Assembly: GCA_014871385.1 (NCBI GenBank)
Contig: CM026427.1
Span: 1,794,068 to 1,858,067, forward strand
Origin: Ceratodon purpureus
Lineage: Eukaryota; Streptophyta; Bryopsida; Pseudoditrichales; Ditrichaceae
Direction: 5' to 3'
Length of the DNA: 64,000 nucleotides
How positions within the stretch are numbered: position 1 is the stretch's first letter; each line of letters begins with the position of its first letter. The notes under the pieces were generated by a model. That model saw only the letters and a program-made list of their open reading frames with translations, was not told the DNA's origin and did no database searches. This document shows, piece by piece, positions 12,995-24,578 of the stretch. A program made the translations under genes and the position numbers.

Positions 12995-14161
12995 ATGACA
13001 AGTAGCCCGGCAATTGGACTGCTGCGGAGCGACGGGCTGGTTTTCCGTGCACCGGAGGTTTCTCGAAGTCGGTTAGAATGTGGGAGAGAATTGGGGCGCG
13101 CGTTGCAGGTGGTGAGGAGCAGGAGTGCGTGTCACGTTTCGAACCAGGTGCGATGTTCGCTTGCAAGTTCAGTTCCGCGGTGTTGTAGTCGTCGAGGGAG
13201 AAGAGTGGTTCCAGGAGCTTTGGCAGAGGAGAGGGCGGTGGAAGCGGAGGAGGGGAGTGAGGAGGCCGGCGTGAGTGACGCTGCGGAGCGTGCAGCGGGG
13301 CTGGAGAAGTGGGTGATCAAAGGAGAGAGGGCGTTCAACCAGCTCGCGACCGACGCTGTGATCCAGGTTCTGGATGTGTTCTACAAGGACAGGGACTATG
13401 CCCGTTTCTACGTTCTGGAAACGATTGCCAGGGTTCCCTACTTCGCATTCGTGTCCGTGCTGCACATGTACGAGAGCTTCGGATGGTGGAGACGGGCGGA
13501 CTACATCAAGGTCCACTTCGCAGAGAGCTGGAACGAGCTCCACCATCTCCTGACCATGGAGGCACTGGGCGGGGACGAGCGATGGGCGGATCGGTTTCTG
13601 GCGCAGCACATCGCTGTGGGGTACTACTTCCTGACGGTGGTCATGTATCTTCTGAGCCCCCGGATGGCGTACCACTTCTCCGAATGCGTCGAGAAGCATG
13701 CCTTTCACACATACGACGAGTTCATCAAGCTGCATGGGGAGGAGCTCAAGAAGCTCCCGGCCCCAGAAGTTGCAGTGCGCTACTACACCGAGGGCGACCT
13801 CTACATGTTCGATGAGTTCCAAACCGGGCGCAGTCCGAACACGAGGCGACCCAAGGTGGAGAATCTATATGATGTGTTTTATAACATCCGAGAGGATGAA
13901 GCGGAGCATTGCAAGACCATGTTAGCTTGCCAGACACGGGGCAACTTGCGGTCTCCTCACAGCGCAATGCATGCTCCGGCTGCCTCCCCGGCTTCTGTGC
14001 CGTCCATTGTAGAAGAGGAGGCGAAGCTGTTGGAGATTATCAAGGACTTGCCTCCTGCCGAGTGCGCAGGCATCATCGAGTGTGCATTGACGTCGAGCTC
14101 GTTTGTAGATCGAGCACGGAAAAATGGCATCGAAGTAAATCCGGATCGTCTTCCCCGATAA
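12995..14161 (+). CDS. PTOX: Plastid terminal oxidase (PTOX / IMMUTANS-like plastoquinol oxidase)
   Basis: A di-iron quinol oxidase of the thylakoid that passes electrons from plastoquinol to oxygen, supporting carotenoid desaturation and chlororespiration. The product is 388 aa. Residues 1 to about 75 are Ser/Arg/Val-rich with few acidic residues, like a chloroplast transit peptide. All six expected iron ligands are present: Glu142 (in LETIARVPYF), Glu181 and His184 (ELHH), Glu233 (CVEKHA), Glu302 and His305 (EDEAEH). Their spacing equals that of Arabidopsis IMMUTANS (E136, E175, H178, E227, E296, H299). The C-terminal AECAGIIEC motif resembles the conserved PTOX tail, which separates it from mitochondrial AOX. 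The whole coding region is one uninterrupted exon, whereas Arabidopsis IMMUTANS is split into several exons. Confidence 0.95.
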   Translation: MTSSPAIGLLRSDGLVFRAPEVSRSRLECGRELGRALQVVRSRSACHVSNQVRCSLASSVPRCCSRRGRRVVPGALAEERAVEAEEGSEEAGVSDAAERAAGLEKWVIKGERAFNQLATDAVIQVLDVFYKDRDYARFYVLETIARVPYFAFVSVLHMYESFGWWRRADYIKVHFAESWNELHHLLTMEALGGDERWADRFLAQHIAVGYYFLTVVMYLLSPRMAYHFSECVEKHAFHTYDEFIKLHGEELKKLPAPEVAVRYYTEGDLYMFDEFQTGRSPNTRRPKVENLYDVFYNIREDEAEHCKTMLACQTRGNLRSPHSAMHAPAASPASVPSIVEEEAKLLEIIKDLPPAECAGIIECALTSSSFVDRARKNGIEVNPDRLPR

Positions 14162-17100
14162 CGGTGGTGTGTTGTAATTATTTAGGACATATTGTTTGTG
14201 AGGGTTTTCTCGCCCTTCATCTTCAGCAAATTACTGAACATTCTGTTTATGTATCATTTTGCTCTTGTGTTTTGTCATTGTTTTGCACTTGTGAATGACC
14301 CTGCTTCTGGAAGATGGAATGGTTATGAAGTGGGCTTGGAATCTCTTTGGTTTCTGACGTTGTTCTGATTTATCAGTCATATCTGCTGTAATTTATGCTG
14401 ATGTGTAATGGATGTCCGGGGTTATAGTCTTTAATTTAGGACATCGGATCTGTAGGCGAACTGCTTACAAGATGAAGAGAAAGGCATGTTTACAATACTC
14501 TAGGCGCTCAGATCTGTCGCTCGAGTGTGTAGTGTAGATTTGTGTTTCAACTTCTATTACAAAGCAGAACTTTCATCTTCACTTCCTCGGCCTTCAACGG
14601 TGCACATTTATTTTTTCGGTGTTCAAGAGAGCACGGGATTATTGTAGGCATTGTGAGTATTGAGATAGTAATGCCACACTTAGGGCCAACTCTGGGTTTC
14701 AATCAGGTATGTGCGTCTGTGTAGCACTGAAAACTCATCATCTTTTTATTATTTTTGCAGATTACTTCTTTCTTCTACTGAATTTTTGTCCCTGATGTAC
14801 GCTTTCTGCTGTGTTCCAGGTTGACGTAGCGATGTTCAACTTTTTGAGCAGTTATCCCTACGCTCTTGTGTGTGTTACGCAGGATTTGAAAATGCGACTC
14901 AGCGAGCGTGCTCTGTGAACATCGACATTAAGCACCTGGATGCAAGGAACGTTTTTCAGATTGTTTTTGAAGAAACCAGCTTGCAGAGCTTCCGAGCAAC
15001 CGAAAGACGGTTTTGGAAAGCATCACCTTCGCAGCAGGGGTCTTGTCATGCTGCTTTGCTGTAGAAGAGGCCAACAAAGCGCAACTGCAGTTAACTAAGA
15101 TTTTCGCCTTGAAAAATCTTTGGGTATAGCTCGTGTTTATCAGGCTAAACTACTGATATCTGGAGGTTCTCTCATACTAAAGCAGGTATGTTGGTTCGCA
15201 CTTGGACAACTAAACATCGAACGACAGGTTCCTTTGTTGCTGGCTTTAGCATAGTTTGTAAGTTGTCACCATGACAATCAAATGTGTAAAACAACAATGC
15301 TGTTTTCTGAACAACGTAGGTAATACCTTCAAAGGTGGCATTACTTCAGGTATCTTGTGACGTGTGATCGATGCTGGAGAAGATGGTTGCATAGAGTTGA
15401 GGTGCACATTCCTGCATACTATTGTCAAGTGTCTTAATGATTCATGTGTCTTGTTCAGTGAAATGCAGCTGTCGGATAAGACTGAACTAAAAGAACACAA
15501 ACTACCCTTGCGTTCGGTTGCTACATAAAGCTTGACGGTCCTAGAATAGTGAAATCCATGATTTGTTTTGCATTCTCTTTGAATATGATAGTGTTATGTT
15601 TGGTTGAATGGTCAATTAGAGTTTCCAAGCTGCGAGGCAAGATGTTGATATTCTGCTTGTTGCTTTTGCATCCACTTCATCTGTCAAGTTATCACGGTTC
15701 TCAAAAAGACTTGTGGTTGGGCTTTCTCTCTCTCTCTTGTGTAATTCTTGTGTAATTCCTATGCAGGTGCTTGATTTTGAGAGGTAGCTGGATTTCTGCC
15801 ATTTAATAGACAACCTTCATCCTCTTGATTGATATTTTATGCAGACTTAAAGAGTCTGTCATGGATATGACATGATGGATGATGCTACAAAAACTTGAGT
15901 TGGAATGTTTGATTGTTGTGGTTCGTTATTGCTACGTTTAAGGTAGCTTACAGGAAATTTTGCTCATGTGCCCAGGAGGACACCCTTGTAATATATGCAG
16001 TATAGACGCAACTGATCAAGGCAAATCAGGTCTTAAATATATTTAAAAAATCTATGCCTTACTCCTCCAGTAGTGTAATATTTGTTTGATGGAATCTTTG
16101 CGCCACTCTGGATAAAAAGGAAGACATATGATTGTTTGTGATTTGTAAAGATATATATAGGGGAAAGAACTCCCACATTACTATGTAGAAATATAATATT
16201 AAACATACTTTCAAGTGTATGTGGTTGTTGATTGAACTTCATGAAAAAATTCTTCAGAGCTTATTGTTAAAATATTTTGAACTTGAGTTTGGTGTCCATT
16301 GAATTGAGCTGAAATGATGTATTTCTCCATTGCAATGGCCGTTAAATGCTTTTGACAAATTCCAATCTCAAAATTTGAAGAGGGTCTCTTTGTTCTCCTG
16401 CAATGTACGTGGCTCAAAGCCCACGCTTGGTTGGGTCCATTTATCAAATCCTTTCCATTTTTAGCTTTCACAAGTTTTTTTTTGTTTTTTTGTTTTGTTG
16501 AATTTGGGACCTACAGCCTCAAATTATTTTTTGAAGCTTGCTTGAGATCATGTAGAGTCCCACTCAAACATTATAACACGGGTAGGGTTTTGCTCCACCC
16601 CCTCTTAAACCAGTAGTCACTGCATTAATGCCGAGGTAACCTCCCTCTTTCCAAATTTGGAGTCAAAAAATCTTAACTACTACTATGATTCGTTCAGAGC
16701 TCTCGGAGAGATGGAGAGACCACATAGGATTAGGGTTCCAAATAGTGCAGAGTTTGTCCTCGCTTTACATATCCGGACTCCCCGCTTAATATATCCGGAC
16801 TCCCGGTTTAAGCCTGCCTTCCAAGCCATGCTCAATGGGGGTTTTTTAGACAAATCCACTTGAAGGTGAAATTGTCAGGCTCTCAAGAGCTGGTGCTGCT
16901 AAGATACAAATATTTTTGGGAAAGAGATGTGTAAGAAAAAATATTAAATAAATCATTAATTTAAAATTTTATCACCTTGCATTGACTCCCCCATTACATG
17001 CCACTCCCCTTCCAGAAACTTCTGAAATTTGAAAGTACTGGCATGACAAATACCATAAGCTCCATCTCTACACCAACATACAGTAGGCGCTCTAGAAATA

Positions 17101-17343
17101 GGCATATGTGTTCACCATTTCAATGTGGGGAATCATTCATGTGCAAGATTTACTGATCACTGTTTATCCCATCAAATCTGCGGCAAGCCCAACTTGCATT
17201 CCACAATAGCAACCTCCCCCTGCCATGTGCGTCTGCTGCTAAGTTAGCATCCCATTTCAATGCCCATCCATGGGTAACCTATGTTACAATCATCCAATAC
17301 AGGCCCAGGCACTTGTGACTCAAAGATGTGCTCGCAAAGTACC
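14162..17343. other. PTOX 3' flank and AT-rich spacer
   Basis: The first several hundred bases probably include the PTOX 3' UTR. Short frames at 14542-15064 and 15549-15755 show no recognisable domain. I see no RNA gene. Beyond about 16 kb the DNA becomes markedly AT-rich. Confidence 0.4.
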
Positions 17344-17692
17344 TAAGGTAGAGATGGGTATTCCCGTCATTTTAAGCCATTCAGCATATTTGGGATTGAG
17401 AAAACTATGGGGATAAAATTTATACAAGTAGAAGTTAGGTCGGAAATCACAAATCTAATTTTTAAATTTTTTTTTTTAAATTTATCAAATTTTCATGAAT
17501 ATTTGAAGTGCAACATTGTAGACCACTATTTCCGTGAGTAGGTATATGCAATACAAAGATTCTTGCATGGAGAACATGATAGGTTGTTATACAATCTGCT
17601 GAGTGTGGTAGTCAGGTGCTGTCTGCTCAGATATTGGTGCACTGATAGGCCACGGAATTAGAACCCTGACGGGAATACCCATCTCTACCTTA
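17344..17692. mobile_element. MITE-like element with 26 bp perfect terminal inverted repeats
   Basis: The outer 26 bases at 17344-17369 (containing GGTAGAGATGGGTATTCCCG) are the exact reverse complement of 17667-17692. The interior is AT-rich and has no coding potential. The outermost bases are TA on both sides, so a TA target duplication (Tc1/mariner-like) with 24 bp repeats is one reading. Another is a TAA/TTA target as in PIF/Harbinger elements. The termini do not match the Stowaway consensus. Size (~349 bp) and structure fit a non-autonomous DNA transposon. Confidence 0.65.
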
Positions 17693-19820
17693 TCACTTGT
17701 ACGGTTACTGTGTACACTTCAGAGGCAAATGAACTAAATCAAGCCACACCTAATTTGTAATATTCTGTATGGGGAAAGAGTTATCCTTAAAAGTTTGCGG
17801 TTCCATAGGTGAGCGTGTGGAGTTACATTGTACGTTTGCATATAGCTTAAGTTATAGAATGAGATTTGTTGTTTTAAAATCATAGCTTCACTCTAAATGT
17901 CATAATCAGCTTTCCTCTTGTTTATCTAAAGTTGCTATGACATTAATTAAAAGGTGTACTTTAAATCATACTGCTGTGGCATGTCCAATTTAGGCAGTTT
18001 TGTAAAGATGCATTATAAAATGCAATTAATATGATTATTTAGAACTTGAAGTATAAATAAAATTTATACATCTTGAATTTTAGATTCTATCTATACGGTT
18101 AGATCTATGACTGCTTTAATTAATATTTTTTTATAAATTTTGAAACATGAAATAAAAAATTATTCTGTAATTCAATTACAAATAAGATATTGACAATAAG
18201 CGGATGAAATTTGTTGTGATAGTTTAGAATGTAGTACTTTAGGTGTAGTGATTTTTGGAGATTTTTTGGATGCTTGATTTTATGAGTTTATTTTTTCAAG
18301 AACACTTTTAGACTAAAATCTTCAAAATTTTGGATGAAACACTACAACACAAAATGAAGCATAATTTCTTCAAAATTTGTTTCCTTTTCAATCGGATGAC
18401 ATATACATGAAGCTAACTTTCCATAGAAAATTCAATAAAAAAAATCACACCACAAAAAGTGCATGACAAATGAGGAAATGCGGATGGAATCTGTACATCG
18501 GGCCAAAATGGCCTGCTTGGGCAGTTAGGGGTTAACTTAGATGTTATTATATGCATTATTTATTTTTTGAAGCTAAAAACGAATTAAATAGAGGAAAATA
18601 ATGGACGGCATGGAGCACTAAATCAATGGGTGCTTCTTTCTTTATGTTTATTGAACCCTTAAGTTCCTTGACTATGTTTCACCAAAAAACGCTCTAAAAC
18701 TGCCATTTCCAATGTAAAATGCTTGAATGACTAAAAAATCATTATTTTCTAATTATAAACGTAATTTAAAAAAAGCCCATTCCATGACAATTGTCCTTTA
18801 GGGGCTAATTCGTCGTTTATAGGTACCATTTAGGTTATTATATTCTCTTGAAATCAAGAAACTTATTCCAATTAATGTTATTGCTTGTAAATTTTGTAAA
18901 TGATTCTTAAAAAGATGTAGAAGGAGGTTTATGATTTTTTGTGATTGATGTGCATCCGTAGCATTGTTTAGAAAATAGGCAAGCATTCAAATTTTATTGT
19001 AGAATAGTATCTAATGTTTTTATTTACAATGCAACTGTGTAGTTATTTTAAGGATGATTAAGTGGGGCAAAAGAAAATATGAGGATTGAGTGGAGTACAA
19101 GAAATAATAAAACATGATTGATATTCATTGAAATTATTGTTTTTAAGTTTTATGTTACCCTACCTTCTATTCATTTATCCCAAATATTAAATGCGGTCAT
19201 TTTATTGTAGCAACAAAACGATTCAATCAAAGTATTTGTTGCTCATTGATTGCATGTCATTGTTCATAAAGGAAAATTCCTTGTTTACATTATCAAATTG
19301 CAACAACGTTAAAGTGTGACTATAACAATGTTGCATTGATACATTTGAATAAAAGAGAATATTGACCTTGATGTTATTTCAAATACGTAAGCCAATTCTA
19401 GTAAGAGTATAATCTGTAATGCTATACTCATCATTCACTAATCACGTACCACCATAGTAGTAATGTTCATTAGATAATCAAGTACCAAAGTAATTAGATT
19501 ATGAACTAAGGTGTTGAACAGACATGTGATTGCCAAAGGTTCTTTGAAGGAAAAAACATGCTTTATAATAGACTAGAATGAAATTATAAATGACAAATAA
19601 TGGTCAAAATGAAGTATTTTTGCTTGTTTTTAGCCATACATGTAGCTCTATAGTGCTTGTCTTATTTTTAGGTCTTAAAATATAGGATATTTATTATAAA
19701 GATACATGACCACCTTGAAAAAAGGAAATATAGTTCATGTGATTTTTATTGGTTTTTCAGAGTTTTAGAACAGTCTAAGGTAGTGGGACTTATTTGGAGC
19801 GGGTTGTATTTACGACCCTT
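17693..19820. other. AT-rich gene-free DNA
   Basis: No coding frame. A CAGTTAGGGGTTAAC motif at about 18519-18533 resembles the ends of the element candidate at 60734-61604. Nothing else is distinctive. Confidence 0.45.
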
Positions 19821-20211
19821 AGAGCATCCTCAGTCCCCTTATGTCAACAACTCCCTCCAACAGGGCTAAACGGGCACTTGCTGGGTAGCGAGAGGGACTT
19901 ACCGTATCGCGGAGACAGTGGGTTCCCGGCAAATGGTCCCGGGATCAAATCCCCACACACACGTGGCTGGCCAACAGTGGTCCGCGATTGCCCACAAGGA
20001 AAGTGTAGGTGTTTAGACCTTGGGCTTGGTTGCATTTATGATGTGTCAGGCCTAGTAGCGGGAGTCCCTTTGCTCATAGCAACGAAGGAAAATATGCGGA
20101 GAGCGTGAGGACTTTTGGCGCGACCTGCACTATGACGGGAGACATAGAGGAGCCGTTGGCCCCAGCCACAAGCGATAGAAGGAGCAAAACCCGAGCGACT
20201 GAGGATGCTTT
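19821..20211. mobile_element. GC-rich short element with GAGCATCC-type terminal inverted repeats
   Basis: The 15 bases at 19821-19835 (AGAGCATCCTCAGTC) recur in inverse orientation at 20197-20211 with one mismatch. The roughly 390 bp between them are far more GC-rich than the flanks. Termini of the GAGCATCC type are familiar from plant MITE families. Inside are sequences resembling an RNA polymerase III A box (TAGCGAGAGGG, 19886-19896) and B box (GGATCAAATCC, 19942-19952), so a tRNA-derived origin for part of it is possible. No clear target duplication was found. Confidence 0.5.
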
Positions 20212-21655
20212 CATTCTTGGGAGTTGGGTCCCATAAATAAGCCAGCTTGCATGGTTTCAAAAAGTGTCAAAGACTATTCTAATTACGTCCATGATTGGTG
20301 ATTGGGATATTACAAGCTTCTAATTGGTGCATATATGCTATTTTTAGAATCCAACCTCTCATGAAAAGTATGAACCTATGAATTGTTAATGGCCACTCTA
20401 TGCTTTTAAACATGAAAATTTAATGAAAATTTGTCGAAATGCTCAAAAAATGTTTTTTTCGGGGATGACTTTGAAATAACTTTTGCGGAGCATCCAAAAT
20501 TTATAAAAAAAATCTTTTGCAGGCCTTAGTATGCAACCTTAAATTTAGTCAGGAATTGGGTCTACTACCTTACATTACCCGACCTTGTGAGCTGAAATAT
20601 CTGTAAGCATTACTATTGCGTCCACATCAATGGAACTGCAACTTCTGTCATTGTTGACAAGCTGGGACGCTAAATGCAAGGACAACACTGTGCACAGGTT
20701 TACAACCTTTGCAAAGTCATCCTCCCACCAATACTATAAAAGTGCTGGCAGCCGTGAAACAGGCCCTTCTCATGATCCAGAATATTGATTGGCAATTAGT
20801 TCAAGGAAGATTGTTGAGTCCTGACTCGTCCTAAACATGCATTCCAATGGCAGAAGATATTTGTGAGTACTTCAAATTGGCTCACAACAATGAGGCAGAG
20901 ATATCTTAAAGCAACCAGGCATAGAAAACCTACTGTCCAAAGTACTTTATACTTTCAAAAACAGTACAAATTTCCACATTGGTAAATAAATCTTGGAAAG
21001 ATTTGCATCCTGAATGAAAATTAACTTCCAAAGCGCAAAGATTATTAACTTATGAATGGTTGGTTACTTAGTATAACTTCAATTGATTGATGTGATTTTT
21101 TGGGTAATTCTTTATCAATGACAAACCATAGTTTCCATCATATTTTGTAGATATCCTCCCATATAAACAATGCCAATGTATTTTTCATTGAAAATGTATA
21201 TTATATATTAAAAAAAGGTTTTCACGTTGAATTTATTTTACACTATTTCAAAGCACCACAGTGTCTTTGATTTTTTTGTATATATTTGAAATATAATATT
21301 TGTGACATTTATATATTTAAAAATCATCATAGTGCACTTTAGAATTATCTAAAATATAGACCACCTATGTGTTCTTTTTCTAAAACTCTATAGTATCATT
21401 CCCACTTTGAATTCAATATGTTAAAGGTTTTAGAATGACATCTACCTTCTACCCTTGGTTTGAATAAACACATGCATGGCGAAGAGTTTTTATGCACTTT
21501 AAAAGAATATCCTTTGTTGTAGAAATCAACTTTGTCTTTTAATTTAATAACCTACCTATATAAAAAACAAATTGAGTTACTTATACAAACAACCTTTTAC
21601 TTGAATTTAGAGGCAAATAAGCTCCATACATTGAATTTCGAGGCTTCAAGAGGAC
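20212..21655. other. AT-rich gene-free DNA
   Basis: No open frame of note and no recognisable element. Confidence 0.45.
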
Positions 21656-21873
21656 CACAAGTTTGAGCTCAATAATTTTGCCAAGTCCAGTATTGTCAAT
21701 GTGACTAACAATCGACCACGTTAGCACATGTGGCCCCACAAGTTTGAGCTCAATCGCCAAGTCCAGAAATATCAATGTCGTTAACAGTTTACCACGTTAG
21801 GACATGTGGGCCAAGGTACGTAATGTCAATGTGGCTAACAGTCGACCACGTTAGCATAGGTGGGCCAAGGTAC
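21656..21873. repeat. Degenerate tandem repeat of about 80 bp
   Basis: Two copies (about 21656-21734 and 21736-21816) begin ACAAGTTTGAGCTCAAT and share GACCACGTTAGCACATGTGG-like cores. A third, truncated copy lies at about 21825-21872. No coding potential. Confidence 0.6.
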
Positions 21874-22500
21874 ACTATAAGTGTACTATAAGTTTCTGAC
21901 TGATCTACCATTTGAAATCAAGTATTACCTAAACAACTGTCTTCAATTGCCCATTCCAAAATAGTTAAGACTATAATTGCACTATTGGACGGTCCTCAGA
22001 ATGCCTCAAAACTCACACAATCTCACACACTAAGCATGAAAGAGACCACCAAATTTTACCACTTTTAGTAACTAAACTAACAAAAATTCTTATTTAATCA
22101 AAACTCATAATACCTAAATCAAACACCAACGCCTTTACAAAAAACCCCAATATCTGAGAAATAGGAACAAAATCCATGACGTTAAAAAAAAGAAAAGGGT
22201 AGCATTCCATTGGCATCTGATCCGGTGCCAAATATTCCAAATTCCCCAAATTCCATCACTACCATCGCCACCTCAGCAGTTTTTACCTACACCTCGTCAT
22301 CATCCACCACTTGGAACCCGAACGGATTTCCACCCAGATCCTAGAATTCCTCGCCTCCCAATCCCCATTTTCCTAGATCTCTCAAATCCACCTCCAGAAC
22401 CGTCACTGCACCTAAAACCGGAATATATCTACAATCTCCTAGATTAATGTTACAGAATCTAAGTAATGTGGATATAATATACCTGAAGTGTAGATCGCGG
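21874..22500. other. AT-rich spacer upstream of the stress-protein gene
   Basis: No gene seen. A C-rich stretch at 22200-22430 with several direct CCATC/CCACC repeats probably belongs to the distal promoter of the next gene. Confidence 0.35.
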
Positions 22501-23789
22501 ATTCTGAGAATGTGTTGAGAAGAGTGTGGAAGCTACGCATTGGAAGTGTGTGAGTGTGTCTGTGCACGTCCTGGTCCTCCACCATAGCCATCTTCTCGCC
22601 TCCCTCCCGCTTGTCTCCGCCATCGGCACGCTCTCCGCCCCATCCCAACCTCCCGCCCATCTCTCGCTCTCTCCGTAGAGCGCTCATTTGTCTCGTTTCG
22701 TTCAGTATCGGCTCAGTTCTCGATCGCCCACCTGGAGGCTCCTCCGTTGGAGACTTTCGGTTTCGTTTGCGGGATTATCCTTTTGCTGCATCGGAGTTTT
22801 GTTCTGATTTCAGGTGATTTTTGGTGGTTTTTGGGAGTGGTTTCGTGTTCTGGATGTTGAAGTTTCGGATGCATGTGTTTCTCATGGAGTGGGTTATGTG
22901 TTGGTGATGTCGGATGAGGTTTCGTTGCGGGTGGTTTTTTGAAGGTGGTGTTCGTGTTGTCTCTTTCTGGTGATTTGGTTGAGTTTTTGGAGAGCATTGT
23001 GTGTTCCGTGTGGGGAGGATTTGGGAGGGATTTTGGAATATTCGGAGAAAGTCGGAAAGTGATGTGGTGTATGTGGTTGCTTTGGAGTGTGCGTCTGGTG
23101 GAGTTTTTTTTGTTAATTTGGGCGATGAGATGCTCGGGAGGATGGTGTTAATCGGATGTTGTGATGTCGTGATCTTGTTGGGAGTGGCTTTCGAGGTTAA
23201 GAGAGTGTAGCGGTATTTCGTGCTTAGCGATCGTGAAATTGCGGGTTAGGTGTCGTGGTTTAGGAAGTGTGAGATGTGTGTATGTGATCATCTCTGAGAG
23301 TGTTTTGAGGGAAGAATTCTGGACATAGTTGGCATTGGGATATTAGGACGAGTGTCTGTGCCTCCGATGGTTGATTCTGTTTTTGTATGTGAGAATCTGT
23401 AACTTCTGTTTTACGAGAGATATCGTAATGCGTTCTCGAGTGAAAGGTTGCCCTTAACATGGTCATGTATCTGTTAATGGACACGGTGTGTGTTCACTCT
23501 GATGTATATACAGAAATGCCTGTTTTAATGCTCTGCATCTGTCTCCTAAACCCTATGAGGTTATGTGTCTCGCTGTTATGTGTTCGGCTATTAAGTTTCT
23601 GTTTGCATCCATTTTTTAATGTGTTCTTTGCGGACTAGACGTGAACTATCTCAAGGTGGTTTTAATTCTGTTAATGCGCGCTCTCTCTCTCTCTTTGTAT
23701 GTATCAGCTGTTGAGTGTCCTCGAAAATAGCAGATGGATATGTTCATGGATTTGGTTGCTAAGTTTTTAACATGTGTTTCAGGGAAAAC
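22501..23789 (+). promoter_or_regulatory. Promoter and 5' UTR with a long leader intron for the universal stress protein gene
   Basis: Pyrimidine-rich DNA around 22560-22700 is followed by a good donor (TTTCAG|GTGATT, intron from about 22814). A good acceptor (TGTTTCAG) ends at 23782, eight bases before ATG 23790. That predicts a 5' UTR intron of about 970 nt that is GT-rich throughout. Long leader introns often boost expression of plant stress genes. The transcription start is not determined. Confidence 0.5.
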
Positions 23790-24578
23790 ATGCCACTTTC
23801 AGCTGCACAAGGCTGCGATCGGAAGATTGCAATTGCTGTTGATTTAAGCGATGAGAGTGCTTATGCGGTAAAATGGGCCGTTGAGAACTACCTTCGCGCT
23901 GGCGACTTCGTAGTCATCCTCCACGTGCGACCCACGAGTGTTCTGTTTGGCGCCGATTGGGGCGCATCAGAGCAGGTTCTGGAAGCTGATGACAAGGAGT
24001 CTCAGCAGAAAATGGAAGATGATTTTGATGCGTTCACCTCTACTAAGAGCGCTGACCTTTCCAAGCCACTCTCGGATGCTAAAATTCCATACAAGATTCA
24101 CATTGTGAAAGACCATGACATGAAGGAGAGGATCTGTTTGGAGGTTGAGCGTCTCGGTTGCAACGCGGTGATCATGGGCAGTCGAGGTATGACATCCTGA
24201 GCCACCGTGTATATGATTATCCCTTCCGGTTTCACAGTAGCATGATTTTAATTATTGACTAGTGCAGATCAATTTGTTGCAAATACTCGGGCAAGGTTTG
24301 AGCAAACAATGTTGTGGTTTTGATGTTCTGTAGGGTTTGGTGCCTCTAAACGCTCCAAGAAGGGTCGTCTTGGGAGTGTCAGTGACTATTGCCTTCATCA
24401 CTGTGATTGCCCGGTCGTTGTGGTGAGATTTCCAGAAGACAAGGACGGTGAGACCGTCATGCATCGGTCGCACTCCAGGCCAAGAACCCCAAGCCCACAT
24501 GCGCCCCTAAGCCCACCTCCAAAGATTCAGGTTCCAGTGGATCAGAAACCCGCAGATGTGGATAAGAGCTCTGTTTGA
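23790..24578 (+). CDS. Universal stress protein (USP) domain protein, PHOS32/PHOS34-like
   Basis: Exons 23790-24186 and 24334-24578, phase-1 GT-AG intron, 213 aa. The N terminus contains AVDLSDESAYAVKWAVENY and then VILHVRPTSVLFGADWG, both hallmarks of plant PHOS32/34-type USPs. The nucleotide-binding loop begins at GSRG (residues 130-133), reads GFGASKRSKKGRLGSVSDY and is completed across the splice site. The last ~45 residues are a Pro/Ser-rich tail (SRPRTPSPHAPLSPPP) with candidate SP/TP phosphosites, fitting MAP-kinase substrates of this family. I chose ATG 23790 because the upstream in-frame ATG at 23772 lies before the splice acceptor. Likely cytosolic, ATP-binding and stress-responsive; the precise role is unknown. 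Confidence 0.92.

Noticed and set aside
13169-13822. 217-codon frame on the minus strand
   Set aside because: Shadow of the PTOX coding exon; high GC opens antisense frames.
19879-19954. Functional tRNA gene
   Set aside because: A-box-like and B-box-like sequences exist, but the spacing is too long and no convincing cloverleaf can be drawn; treated as part of a repeat element.
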